From Leuctra nigra (lineage: Eukaryota; Arthropoda; Insecta; Plecoptera; Leuctridae): DNA of 64,000 bases. A program made the position numbers and the translations under genes. The stretch spans positions 13,705,073-13,769,072 of the forward strand of contig OW203767.1 in the NCBI GenBank assembly GCA_934045905.1. Reading direction: 5' to 3'. Below, piece after piece: positions 12,091 through 25,358 of the stretch. Position 1 is the first letter of the stretch. Each line of letters starts with the position of its first letter. The notes beneath the pieces are model-generated. The model was not told the origin of the DNA, did no database searches, and was given only the letters and a program-made list of their open reading frames with translations.

Positions 12091-13337
12091 TTAGTAAAAA
12101 TTATTTCATTATTTCAGATGTTGTAATCTGTAAATCTTAGAAGCTCGGTTACAATAAACAAGAAACTACACTAAATGGTCCATGATAATTAATGGAAATC
12201 TGTGGGTATGAGAGATTTAAATTTCATTTCATCATCCAACAATGCTTACGTTAAAAAGTTAGAATAATAAAACGCTTTTAAATTGTCATGATTTATTTCC
12301 AAACTGTGAGTCAAAGTCTCATCAAGTGACATTGTTTAATGGAAATAAATGAAACTGAAACTGATGTTCCTCCTAATCTGACACTAATAAAATAAACATT
12401 GGTTTTGATGCGAACGTTATATACGAAAGTGGTCTGGCTTGTTTACATCGGCAATACAATAATATTCTTCAAGTATCTAGGCAATAGCACGAAGTTGTTT
12501 CCTGGTTTGAAAATATGAAAATATTATCTTCCACAGCAACATCACAAAACAATATAATAATCACTAAATAAGATCAGTGGACTAATTAAAATGCAAGCTC
12601 GATAACTGTTTACAAGTACCTATAGAAGAAGACAACAATACTAAATGGACATCGATCGTATTTGCCATGAACAAACAAATGTAAACATTAAGTTGACCTG
12701 ACAGGGAGAGGCAGAGAGGTGGAGATGCCAGGTATAGGCCGGCCCATGCTATCCGTGTACATAGGCGAGTAAGGCGGGTAGCGTAAATTTCATCACCCGT
12801 CATACTCCTTCCCACCAGCACTATAAACACCAGGTGGCTCAGCTAGTTAATCTTAACTAAGTTCCTTTTAAGTTACATTGCCTTCCAAAAACCATCCGGA
12901 TTTTATTTAAAATGTGTTGTAAACATCTGTAAGCCTGCACGCTTTACCAATTGAGTTTATACTTCGGAACTTTGACATAAAAGAGTGAACATGGGAGAAT
13001 TTAAAAATGAGGAAACGCATTTGCAATCATCTTTCGTGTACCTTTCAGTTTACCTAGTGGCGACAAATACGCGTTTTACGAGATGAACGCACAAATTCCG
13101 GTTTACACCGGAACAATACACCTACAATTTACGTTATTCACATGACTCAAAGCTGTGAACTTTTAACAAATTATAATTTGATATAACTCAAATTCAACCA
13201 AAAGAAATGGACCCTTTCGTTATACTAACTTCGGAACTATTGAAATAAAAACAGAAAACTGTTGTTGGCGTTAACTGTAATGATAGGTAACACTTAATGA
13301 TCAGTGAAAGCTGCTATAAACTTATACCCCATATGAC
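12091..13337. other. Stretch without recognised gene
   Basis: AT-rich sequence with only short open frames. I see no exon, RNA gene or defined repeat. Confidence 0.5.
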
Positions 13338-14070
13338 ATGTTGTACAAAAACAAAAACTTGTAAAAAAAACTGCCAAGCACCTTCCCACTTAAAACAATT
13401 GAGATCTAAAAGAAGGGCCAAGCAATAATATATTGTTTAAACATTTTCGCACTTAAAATTCGTGAAATCATTTCGCCCAGTTACTGCCGCCAAGCACAAC
13501 ACTAAAAACCTAATGTTGTGTCCAAATTTGAAGAATACAATCTAAGTGAACCATCATTGTAAATTTAAAAAAATTATAAAAATTAAAAACGACTTCAAAA
13601 TAAATTTAAAATTGAAATTAAAAAAATTTAAAATAAAGCTTGGCGCATTGAATTTGCACCGACCATATTGTAGACTTCCTCTATCTTCTTCCTACTTTCT
13701 GTCTTTCTTCGGCTCCTTTATCGTCATCTTCTTTCTTATGTTGCCTTCTTCTTGACACAATGCGCCTAGCTTTTTTTTTAATTTTTTTAATTTCAATTTT
13801 AAATTTATTTTGAAGTCGTTTTTAATTTTTATAATTTTGTTAAATTTACAATGATGGTTCACTTAGATTGTATTCTTCAAATTTGGACACAACATTAGGT
13901 TTTTAGTGTTGTGCTTGGCGGCAGTAACTGGGCGAAATGATTTCACGAATTTTAAGTGCGAAAATGTTTAAACAATATATTATTGCTTGGCCCTTCTTTT
14001 AGATCTCAATTGTTTTAAGTGGGAAGGTGCTTGGCAGTTTTTTTTACAAGTTTTTGTTTTTGTACAACAT
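13338..14070. repeat. Near-perfect hairpin: 313-bp arms, 107-bp loop
   Basis: Bases 13,338-13,650 and 13,758-14,070 are reverse complements, with equal arm lengths and only a few differences. The arms start and end with ATGTTGTAC / GTACAACAT and contain GCCAAGCACCTTCCCACTT and its complement. The 107-bp loop is pyrimidine-rich. There is no coding capacity. It could be a foldback/MITE element or an inverted duplication, and transcription through it would give a long double-stranded RNA. I see no clear TSD (flanks ATATGAC and ATTGAC are only similar). Confidence 0.9.
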
Positions 14071-16030
14071 ATTGACTTACACGCCTCGGCAACACCTAGC
14101 AACACACACGTATACCAGACACGATCACACACTAAACCAACACTCATTCATTGGGCATTCCATCAAACAGCATGAAATAAATATAGACTATTTAGATTTA
14201 ACCACAGATTTTTAATACCAAAAAAAAATCCTGAAATCCTTAAAATTGCAATGGATTCTTTCTATAATAAAGCAAATATCAAAATTACAATAACATTATC
14301 TTAAATACATATTAGAAAATGGATAAAAATGGATTAAATTATGTAATTGTTCTTCTCTATAATTATTAATTATTTAATAATTATTCCACATACGGATCAA
14401 ACAATGACATAATTTCATCAATTTGTATCCATTTGATAATATGTTTTCTGTATAATTGCCATCAAACGTTTGGGGTTGCTTTATCAGCGCTTTGATGTCC
14501 TTAGAACTTTACCTCCCATGGGATCGCTAAACAAAATCTTTTGCGGAAAAAGTGCATAATCGCTTACAGCGTTGACTGTACATGGTTGAACTGTTAAATA
14601 AGTATATTTACATGTTTATGTAATTCCTCTGAATCACTCTCGTGAATGTGTAGGCGAATGTGAATGCGGTGTGTTCAACACCTTCTCCCTGCTTATCGTG
14701 AAAAGTGTCACGTACAGCACAGAGCCGTGTAAGTGTTTGCTTTACATGTGATTCTACATGACTGGTGGAGAATGGCGAGAACTCCCCTGCTGTGTACAGC
14801 CGTGGGTAGCACGCTGCTGACAGTGACAATCATACGAGCTTACACCTTGAAACATTATTATTTAGATGCGAATCAAGCATAATGTCTGGCTGTATGTCTG
14901 TCTTTTCCTTTACCCTTGGACCGATATCAACAAATAATGCATATGTATCCTGTAGGAACCTGCGCACAACGATGGCTACTTACCCCTACCCCCCGGACAA
15001 CGCCGGGCCAGTTAGCTAGGATTTCATCAAATGTTTAATTTTCGACCTGTAGAATGTTTTCCCAATCCTATTCTGACGGAATCCGGTCCCGGCCATCATC
15101 GAATTCCATCAGAATTGGGAATCCAGAAGTTCAAGAATAGGGTCCTTCCTTTACCCTTGTGTTCATGAGCAACTAACAAGGAGCAACTGAAATAGGCTAG
15201 AAATGGGGTTGGGGAAAAGGCTCTTGATCGCAAATTGTAATAGGTAATCAAGTAGATTTGTCTACTTACCCGATAATTTAATTTAATCTGTATTAAAAAT
15301 GGCTTTAGATGACGATTGTACAGCATTTCTTTGATATTGTTACCTATATTTGGTGTTTGCCTTCACAATGTCGGTTCGTTATTATACAAGCAAAAGACTC
15401 CTCCTGACTCAAGGGTTATCGTGAACTTTTCAGTCGCAAGTGTTGAATCCTGCTAATGAGGCACGAGCATTCATTATGACTTCTTCTCACTCATCCCGTC
15501 CTACGACGAGGACGTCGTCAACATCATCGCGGTCTGATGTGCGAGTGACAGACGCGATTGCGACAAGATGCGAGTGTGTTCCACACAGCCTCCAATGTGT
15601 CGGACATTAGACTATTGTTCGCTCGAGACGAAGTCGTCGACGCCTTGTTGGGAGGCGAGAGGCGTGGGAAGAGCGGTCCGAGGCGAAGGTCCGAGGATGA
15701 GACGTGGCGCGAGGCTGGGAAGATCCCGAGCGTTCCCACAGCTCGCGACCACCGTGCTCATGTTTCAATAATATCTGTTTTACCTGACCATTGGGCATGA
15801 TCATATAAAAATACTCATTTCAAGTCGCACTGCTCTGCAACTAGGCAAATCGCCAACTGAGTGATATGGATATGATCACGAAGAATTGGTCAAGATATGG
15901 ACGTTGGGAAGGAGGCGGTCGTGGCCATGTTCTTTATTCACGTACATAATAATTTCCACCAGTGTGAATATAATATAAAGGTACATATTAAAAACACTAG
16001 AATCTCAACAATTTTCTTATATACCTGGCT
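14071..16030. other. Mostly featureless, with one interspersed repeat fragment
   Basis: Around 14,880-15,030 there is a diverged copy of the repeat at 16,036 (TGTATGTCTGTC, then a CCGATATCAACAAATA block). A GC-richer patch at 15,480-15,790 has open frames on both strands, up to 80 codons, with no recognisable domain. I could not assign a gene there. Confidence 0.5.
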
Positions 16031-16035
16031 ATAAA

Positions 16036-16335
16036 GTAGAATGTCTGTCTGTCTTATTGTTCTTTATACATTCCTACACCCATTGACCGATCTCCCCCAA
16101 ACTTGGCATGGAGTTTCTATGTCCTCCGCACATCGTACGGTACTTACCCCCTTCGCCAAACCACACCTAATTGAAAAAACCACCCCATTTGAAAAAAATA
16201 AATTTACACTTTCGGCCATATTACTCCTACACCATTGACCGACATCAATAAATATGTGCACACATAATATACTTCGTTAACCTGCCCACATTTAAGGCTA
16301 CTCAAATCTCCCCCAAACCACCCCTAATTGAAGAA
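16036..16335 (+). repeat. Interspersed repeat with two related halves
   Basis: The repeat begins GAATGTCTGTCTGTC. It contains two related ~150-bp halves. Each has CCTACAC(C)CATTGACCGA near its start and CCAAACCAC(A/C)CCTAATTGAA near its end. A diverged relative lies near 14,880-15,030, so this is a dispersed family. The class is unknown and no coding region is visible. Confidence 0.55.
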
Positions 16336-16734
16336 ATGAAAATAATAATAATATTAAAAAACAAGTTGATTAAAAACAGATTGACAACAGATAGGGAACC
16401 ATCCCAACAATTGCCTCTCCACCGAGGGAAACTATATGAAAACATTTCAGCTAGGATTTCAGGAACATGTCATGAAGGACAATGGGTTAGTCTTGTCCAA
16501 CTTGGTTCGCAGTATACCTACTGTACATTTGAAGTCCGACATTTATTTCGTATGTTTCAAACATGATTATCTTGAAATTGTCGACGTTCTGGTTCATTCA
16601 GCGGTGGTTTGACAACCCCCGAACACACGTTATCCGCCAAATGACTGTGCCATTGGCTTGGCATGCCACATGACTGCATGGCGCGACATAATCTCTACGG
16701 ACAGAAATAATGCGCGCCTCCACTTGACTCTCCT

Positions 16735-17065
16735 GTGCATATGAGTAATCACGACACATGGCTGGTGGGAGGAACAGCAGAACATACATTCCTCGCACAT
16801 ACATTGATCCGAGCATATGTGCATATGAGTAATCACGACACATGGCTGGTGGGAGGAACAGCAGAACATACATTCCTCGCACATACATTGATCCGAGCAT
16901 ATGTGCATATGAGTAATCACGACACATGGCTGGTGGGAGGAACAGCAGAACATACATTCCTCGCACATACATTGATCCGAGCATATGTGCATATGAGTAA
17001 TCACGACACATGGCTGGTGGGAGGAACAGCAGAACATACATTCCTCGCACATACATTGATCCGAC
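16735..17065. repeat. Four tandem 84-bp copies
   Basis: Copies start at 16,735, 16,819, 16,903 and 16,987, each with GTGCATATGAGTAATCACG. They appear identical until the last diverges after CATTGATCCGA. Because 84 is a multiple of three, frames on both strands stay open through the array (up to 177 codons). This explains the long overlapping frames without invoking a gene. Confidence 0.95.
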
Positions 17066-20000
17066 GACGAGAATCAATGCGTTCTCGGTAGCGATTTCAT
17101 TCTTATTATACACACATTTCTCAGGAATCACTCCCCACGGAATGCGAGCTTTTCATAATTTTGATCCCCCATGTTTCATGGATAATTTCTTTCAATTCTT
17201 GGAGTATCTTTGATCATAAGTGGTTGGCTCGAAATAAGGAGATTACGATTGACTTAAAATTTGCGTCTCTTTTATGTTCATTAGGTGCTCAAAAATTAAA
17301 ATTTGGAGAATACTTTTTTTGTGATGTTACAAACCTTCGTACAGACGCAAGGAATACAATGTTTAAAACTGATTGTTTCTGTCCTGATCTCTTGATGAGA
17401 CGACGTATTGACTCATCCATCAACCCAGGTGCCAGGAGCCGGGGAGAGAAGACGGCGCCTCCCACTAATGTGTCTCCACGATCTGTCACTCTCTTGTCGT
17501 TGAAAACTAGATCAAAAGTCGACGTTCGCCTGTTGTGTGCCGATAATAGCTTCGTGTCGAGATGAGAATAGCTTCCCACTCGCAGCGCAAGCGAGATGGG
17601 ATGCTGTAACGCGGGGCAGGTTGCTCGCTGACATGCTTAGAGATGACTCTCTTTGGAAAATATACATCACTCGAACTTTCAAATTCAAATTATTCAATTT
17701 TTTCATTCTGACGGTCACTCTGTAGTCTATTGTGTTATTCTTCAATCCCCATAAAACACTCTGTATAAAAAAGTTTCCAACTGTCTCACTGCTAGAAAAG
17801 TAATAATTGACAAGACAATTTAAAAATTATTTTAAAAATGTTTGCATCGTTGTAAATCAATTCAATACCAATACCGATAGTAGTTTATTGGCAAGATATT
17901 CGCATTTACCTTTGTATAAATCAATTTTGAAATAACGATTGTCCCTTTTTTGGTATTCCTCCTCTTTAGTTTCATATGTTTATTTATTTATTTTAAACTT
18001 ATTTTGTAGCATTAGAAATCTCATTCTCACATTTTTGGCACTGGAATGACTTTCTTGAAGTGTCCGATGTAAACAGGTCACCCCGGCTCTCGGATCAAGC
18101 TGAAATGCTGAACATGTGCACTTATCATCTTATGTCCGGGAATAGCTCTGCGAGGGTCGCGATGTGATGCACTGTCGGGCGCTTGGCAGAGGCTGGGACG
18201 TCTGTCATCGATGTCATCAGCTGAGATCAGATCAGACACTTTTACCTCGCGCGGGTCACCGGCTTCGTCACACTCACAGATCGCACACGCGATCGCTACA
18301 GATTGAAAGACGGATGGGTTTTACACCACAGTTGGGATCTTTTGGAGTACTGCAGATTTCATGACATTGATCGCATTTCAATTATCGTTTCCTTTGATTT
18401 TGTGATTTGTTTTGTTTTTTCTTAGGTATGTACATACAAAATTATTTTGCGGTCTGTTATTTTTTACGATGGCATTTGTCTTCAGAACTATTAAATGAGA
18501 GTTATTTCATACCTATAATTGGAATTTGAATTGATTTATTGGTTATATTATGTGCTCCAGATGTTTAGTAGTGCCATATTTTTACCAATTTTCAAGCACT
18601 AATCATCTAAAAGGTCATAAACGTTTCAGTGTGTGGCATTAATTTTATATTTAACATAACTTAAAACACGCGTAAGGCCCCCAATTTCATAAGCAATTAC
18701 AAATTATAACCGATTGACGTTTTCAAGGACAAACTCGCTACCCCATTTTAATTTTAAATTTGTCTTCAATTAAATATTTACTCGTGCTTTGAATCAATTC
18801 CCTCAGACTTCCTGTATTATTTTTAAACTTATCTTTGATTGTCTCCGATCAGTTGGACAGGTAACACCGACTCCGTGCGAACATTAAAACATGTCTCCAT
18901 GTCAGAAAGCCAATAACGTCGCGCGCAGAGCTCGCAAATCACTGTTAATCGACATTAAACATAGCCAATAAAATCAGGCGCTACAGAAATCACCTCTTTG
19001 ACGCGCGAAACAAATCACACGCTCAGAATCAGCTATAAAAATAAGTCAGATCACTTGTAACCCGCCCTTTCTCGACAACAATCAAATATATCGTCCTAAT
19101 CCTCGGATAGTGGATCGAGAATAAAAGTATTTATGAGTTATAAATAACTGGGTGATATTTTCTATAAAGTAGTCTAGAATCAGGCTCCACGAAACATGTT
19201 CTTGGCACGTATTGATTGCGATTTATGACTGAAGCGTTATAAAGAACGCTTTTGCCTTCTAAATCCAGTAGAGCAAAGAATCACCTGTATAAAGGGAGTT
19301 GCCATAAATCTCTCATTAGATTTGTTTCACAACTCGGATGAATTTCTTTGGCTGTGTCTAAATAGGTATTCAATATGAGGAAGATTGTGAGAGTGGTGTG
19401 CAGTAAAACCACCAGACAATATTTGCGCCGACTTCTAAGAGGGCAATCGCAACACCGACCAGACATATTGAGACAAGGGCTGAATCACAACCCAAAATAA
19501 ATACAATGTCAGACTTTCTCAATATGTGGTCTGATTTACCTGAAGCTATAAATTGAACATTAGTAGGTACAATAAATCAGCATAAGTATGAGGTCTCAGC
19601 TCAAAAGCAGACAAAACATAGATCCCCCCCGATCCCCCCCACTAAACTCTGACCAAACCAGTTTTAAAAAATGGTTTATAATATCCAAGCCATGATCTAA
19701 GATCATTTATGGCACTGATGGATTTGTCAATTAATTGCACGTACTGTAAAAAATTCCAGTTAAATACACCTTGATATAGGATTTTTTTATCTTGATAAAG
19801 TTATAATTTGTATCTTTTATCTCTAACTTTTAAAATTATTTTAGATAAAGATTTTTTTTGATCCAAGCAAATAAAGTTTTTTTTAATGACTTCAACTAAT
19901 CTGTCAGACAGTTATAAATGTGCCCTGGGTTCGAGTCCCAGCCTGATACTCGCTCATTAGCCAATCACAACACTCGACACAATAATTCCCCCGGTACTCT

Positions 20001-21992
20001 CGACGTCAAGTGATAAATGATGACAAAAACGAGTGAAATCCGCCACGCATTCCTCTGTTACAAGATGACCGTGGCGAATCCGAGTCTCCAGCATCCACTT
20101 GCTATGATGAACAGTCGTTACCGTCCTCCACAATCCCGTCAACAAATGCATGCTCATTACTCCGTCATCTCGCATCTAATGCACATAGCTCGGCATTTTC
20201 ATTGTAATCACGCATGCTACATAACAGAAGATGTAAAAACGTCGACGTATATTCTGTTTATGGGACGTAAAATATGTCAGATATCTTTATTATTATAAAG
20301 TAACAGCACCGGGAAATTATAAAAATATTCAGTTTCTTGAACTGCACGAAGCAATTTTATAGAATTGAAATAGAAATGGACAAGTTCACTCGCCGGATTA
20401 TTACTATAGGATTTAAATATCTAATTAATAACCATATTTAAATAGGATGCCTCTTTATAGCCTACCTATTATAATTACATTATTTTATATTTAAAATTTC
20501 GAATATATTTTTTCGAATATAAACCTTTTAAATTCGATTCTGGGATGCTAATCTGCAAATTACAACAAATAACTTCCTATTTTTGCCCCGCAGGCGTTTT
20601 GTTTTAGAATTTATATTTAAACAATTTTTAAGTGATTCATGGACACTAAACTTAATTTTGTATAGAATGGGGGTCAACCTGCTCGAGTGGGGAGGCCCCC
20701 CCCCCTTCCTACGCGCCTGGATCTCGCCAGTGTTGTATGATTGTATCTGAGCTGAACACGTAGATCTCGCCACTGTAAATGTATCTATCTGAGCTGAACA
20801 CGTAGATCTACACAGCAACACAACACGTCTGCATTAGCTGAAGTCCAGCTGTCCTGAACAACACGCATGAAATCCGATCCCCGCGCAATAAACACACCCA
20901 GCACTACTCAAACTCATTAAGAATTAATCCAGAGATCCAGCAGCGATAAAAGGTAGACACTAAAAGCTGCTGTAACCGCAGACTTTTTCACTTCAACTCT
21001 AATTAGACCGGAATGATACTTCTTTGTGCGAAGCCGCTTCACGGGGTATACGCGGCCCGCCATCTTTAGGGGCCCGTTTTCACGGGGCCCCTCACGGGTA
21101 ATGAAATGCGAGCAGGTTGATTCGATATCGTGTACCGACAAAGAGCGCAATTAAATCACACGTCAGAAACTACTTTGCCTTGCCATTTGTATTTAGTAGC
21201 ATGATAATAAGTCTATGCATCGTCTGAAATGAGATAGAGGCAGAGAAGAGGGGGATTAAAAAATTATACAAGTAATTTATTGGCAAAAGTGTGAGCAAAA
21301 AATCAGTCGTCAATTTAATGGAGTTGGTAGTAGCAAGAAACTTGCCAGCTAGATTCTAGACTCGAACCATCAATCTGGCTCATATTGGAGGTAAATACGA
21401 GTGGGGGAAGTACTGACGTAACGTCCGAAGAATTTGTAAATGGAATTGTCTTCGCAATGTCACTCAGCCGTTTGGGTCTCAATTAAAACCAGCTTTACAT
21501 CGAGCACAATGGTGACTGGTCTGTGCCCCCCCCTTCCCTCCCGTGCGGGGCAAATTACAATCCTCCTTGCTGCACTCCAAATAAATCCGGAGATTTCTTC
21601 TGGCGTTGAGGTTTAGGTGGATGTACAAGCGTGAGCAAGCAGAGTGCAACAGTGACAATGACAGTACAATGTGAAATTGATGTTGACAGCTACTGGTTAC
21701 GTGCACCAAGATGCCAACTCCTCAAAGTGTCGAACAAATAATGTTGCAGTCGCCTGCCATCCAATGCATTTTTGGCATTGAAAAGTTACGAAAGCTATTT
21801 TCGTATATCATTTTATCTGTTCAAAACTTGTATCAATATCGTTGAAATGGGGGAAGAGCAGATACATTTGAATTAATACTCTAATATGTTTATTTTACTT
21901 TTATGCGTGCTTGTGCCAAATTCTACAATGCGTTCTTTGGAAAAAGTTAATGCAGGCGACGTAAACTCGAGTTTTTCTTCAAATAATCTCTA
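17066..21992. other. Long stretch without recognised gene
   Basis: No coding exon is recognised. Near 19,920-19,940 there is an isolated T-arm-like CTGGGTTCGAGTCCCAG, a possible SINE remnant without a convincing A box. Near 20,748-20,810 the words CTGAGCTGAACACGTAGATC occur twice about 45 bp apart. A short C-run and CCTACGCGCCTGG near 20,695-20,720 resemble the repeat family seen at 50.1 and 63.7 kb. Confidence 0.5.
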
Positions 21993-22000
21993 GTAGGTAC

Positions 22001-22577
22001 TAGGGATGTCGGCGGGTACCCGGGTACCCGGGCGGTTCCGGGTAATCAATTACTCGGGTAATAAATAATAATCGCGGGTAACAAAACAAAAAAAAAAAAA
22101 AAAAAAATTTTTTTTTTTTTTTAGAGTAAAGTTTAAATACATTTGTTTACGCACAGTTATCAGCTGCGTCTCAAGGGGAAGCTCAACGACCTTGCTTGCT
22201 CTGGGGGGTGAGAGGGGAATGGGGAAGGAGGGGTGAAATCATGTGTCGGGAGTAGGAAGCATGGGAAAAATGCGTCTGTATTTTTTTTTCAATCACACTG
22301 TAGCACCATGGAGTTGGAGTGTACTATTTATAACTCCATGGTAGCACAGTGAAAAAGTTGAGTCCTGGGTAGAAAGGTGCACAAATTCGTGTTTTCTTAT
22401 GATTGAAGTTGTTAGTTATCAAAGAATGTTATCATGTCCTGTCCTGTTTTCTCAAATTATTTTCAAGGACTAGCACACAGATGGCCCTGAGAGAGGGTCA
22501 TTTTCTCCTCTCACGCAGCTAAGTGCCACGTGTTTATTCACCTAAACCTCTACCCCTTTACCTAGCCACCCTCCACC

Positions 22578-22609
<32 letters not shown>

Positions 22610-22694
22610 GGGGGGGGCTTCTATTACCCGATTCCGACCCGAGTATTTATGACGGGTACCCGATTCCTGATTTTTGGACCCGCCGACATCCCTA
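22001..22694. mobile_element. Non-autonomous hAT-type element (MITE), 694 bp
   Basis: The termini are inverted: TAGGGATGTCGGCGGGTACC on the left and the complement, ending GACATCCCTA, on the right. The flanks are an exact 8-bp duplication, GTAGGTAC, at 21,993-22,000 and 22,695-22,702. An 8-bp TSD fits the hAT superfamily. The inside has long A/T homopolymers and short G runs and encodes no transposase, so mobility would need an enzyme supplied from elsewhere. Confidence 0.9.
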
Positions 22695-22702
22695 GTAGGT
22701 AC

Positions 22703-25350
22703 TCACTCACTATACTCGCTATACCAATGCAAGATATGTGGATGCTTTTAATTTTTTACATTGTATTGTTGTTTGACGTAAAAAATATGAACAAAATAAA
22801 ACAAACAAAATAAAACACAAAATAAAAAATTATTATTGTAGTTTTAACAATCGCGATTCTTTATAACATGACTAGACTTCCGATTTAATGCTATTTGATG
22901 CTGAGAGGACCAATAATCTAATGAAATATCTTAATCACCGGTAATAATTCCATTCTAATTGGTAGGTTCGCCTATTTCGCGATGACTGCCAGAGCAACAG
23001 GCCAATTGGTCAGGCCAATTATATAGCATGAATGAAAAACTCTTTACATTGGGAACGGGTTCTTATGTTGACATAAATTAGTTCAAATAATAGATTTATT
23101 TATATTTGTTGAGAAAACATCTTATTTAAACTGCTGTCATCAAATGAGCGTAGCTTGATTTTTACTGTATCGTCGGGGATAAGAGAAAACATAATTTTAC
23201 TGTAAGTTTGGAAATCACACAATCTTTATTTTGTTTGAGTTTAGGTGGATCACTGTCAAGGATGTTGGAGGTTGAGTCACTGCAACATGTGTGGCAAGGC
23301 AAGCCTATTAAAACGTTCGATAATGTTTTATGACATTGATAACCCATTGCAATGGGACGTGGAGTCTCCCAAGCGGATCTGAAGAAATCAAACATATTTC
23401 ACGTTTGTGGAAACGGGATAAACGCCTCAAACACACATAAAATATATAACACCAGACTATTACAATTAATATATCTGTTTACTATTGGGTATATGTGCCA
23501 AATGACAAATTTACAACTGACGACATCAATATTAGTAGATAATGTTCTTGCCAATTTATCAACAATTCATTCACTTTAAAGTAGTAGTTTTAAATTACAA
23601 TAAATAATGATCAAAGTGCCAAAATACTGCGAAAAAAAGTGATTTTTAAATTTCAGTGTATAAAAGAGAGAGCTGGGTATAACGTGTCAACATTTGCCTG
23701 AAAATGTGCTCTCCGATTTTTAGATGTTACTGTGGCCAAATCACACGATATTCTGGGCAGAATGGATATTTCACATACCAAGACAGAGCCTCGAATAGTA
23801 AGTACACATTTGCCAAATTCCTCCGACTGTTGCCGTACAACCGAGTTCATGTACAAAACTGTACAACATCCGAAACGAAAAGAACGAATTTGACAATTCT
23901 ATTCCATCTCAATTAAAATATTAAGCTGTCCAACTGGTTTGCTCCTGTAAAAGCCCGTGCTAATGCTTTTCACATGTAGTTGGCATATCTTAACCATCCG
24001 ATGTCCATGTTTGGTAGCGAATCCACTGCATTGTTCCACAAAGAGACGAGGAGCTGAACACACATTCACAAAAACATTACCATCCGTTTCTCGCAAACGA
24101 ACTAATTCGAAGAAGTCATCACGAGTGATTCTATTGTTACAAGAATTTAAATTCGGGTTCCATCTTTCTCTCAATGATCGATGATTCGTATTGATCACAA
24201 AAAATAGATCCATTCAAGTATAGAGAAGCGATTAGGTAAAAAAAAGAAGTTTGGTTTGGAATGCAAGAGAAATATGTATTGTTAGATACATAGAGAAAAA
24301 GAGGTTTCGTCTAGGTATATAATAAGACGTGCAGCACAAAGGAGGAAACCGACCGGCAAAGTGGCTCGACGATTGAAATTACAATCATTAGCAGGAGAAT
24401 TATAACACCCCATCGTCCAGAATCCCGAGCCGGACTGCAAATTGCACCTCCAGGAACCTTGGCAACGAACTCCAAGCAGAGTCGCCCGAAATCATCAAGG
24501 CAGACTGAAGAATACGTCGATCATCGTAGCATGTTTTACACACCTGTAGGTTCATTACTAGATGAAAATAAAATGTATTAGATATCACATAATATACAAG
24601 TTGCTCGTTAGTGATAGATAAGTTTTGCAATAATATTGATGAAGATATTTTGGCCCATAGATCCTGAAAATACCTGAATATTTGAGTACCTAATTTACAT
24701 TTAGATTTTGTGTAGAAAAATGCATACAATCATATTTTTTTAATGTGTCATGAACAGGTTATGAAATCCTAAAAGAACAAGAGAAAGATTTAGATGCCAG
24801 TGTTTCTTATAATTTAGAAGAAAAAAATCAGACGAATTTTGTCAACCCATGGACGAATCAATCAAATTTGTGAGATTGACTAGATTTATCGAAGTTATTC
24901 AAATATCTACGCGTGAAATATTGTCTGAATTTCACGCTCGACTCTACCTGACGATATTGTCGCTGGAACGCCGCCTATTTCGGTCACGCTTCATACAACG
25001 GGGCGCAATTCTGCCCCGCATGTTGTATCGTCGTCAACATTGGCAGGAGTTGTATAAATATCTTTACTTCTAGTGATGTGTTGTGTAAGCAGCGAGATCC
25101 TCTAATCTCCCCAGTGTCAACACAGCGCATTGTGTGCGATCTTCTCGACGTGGACCACAGCCAGTCGATCACACGTCCCCGCCATTCATCTCGGTCAGCG
25201 CATTGCATTGTTCCGAGCGCAGCATCACTTTATACATGATCAAATAATACCTTGGAACATAAAGACAACATGGTTGCCTCAAAACTAAGTCACACAAAAA
25301 CTTGAAAATAAAATAAAAATAGTTTGGTGGTGGAAAGTGGGAAATGAAGG
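22703..25350. other. Stretch without recognised gene
   Basis: Only short frames are present. The longest, about 104 codons on the minus strand at 23,899-24,213, has no recognisable domain and no splice context I can support. Confidence 0.5.
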
Positions 25351-25358
25351 GCATGATG

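Noticed and set aside
16598..17131. Long overlapping open frames on both strands (118-177 codons)
   Set aside because: They are the four 84-bp tandem copies read in register. The peptides repeat every 28 residues and match no family.
23899..24213. 104-codon minus-strand frame
   Set aside because: No family signature and an overlapping open frame on the other strand; not supported as an exon.
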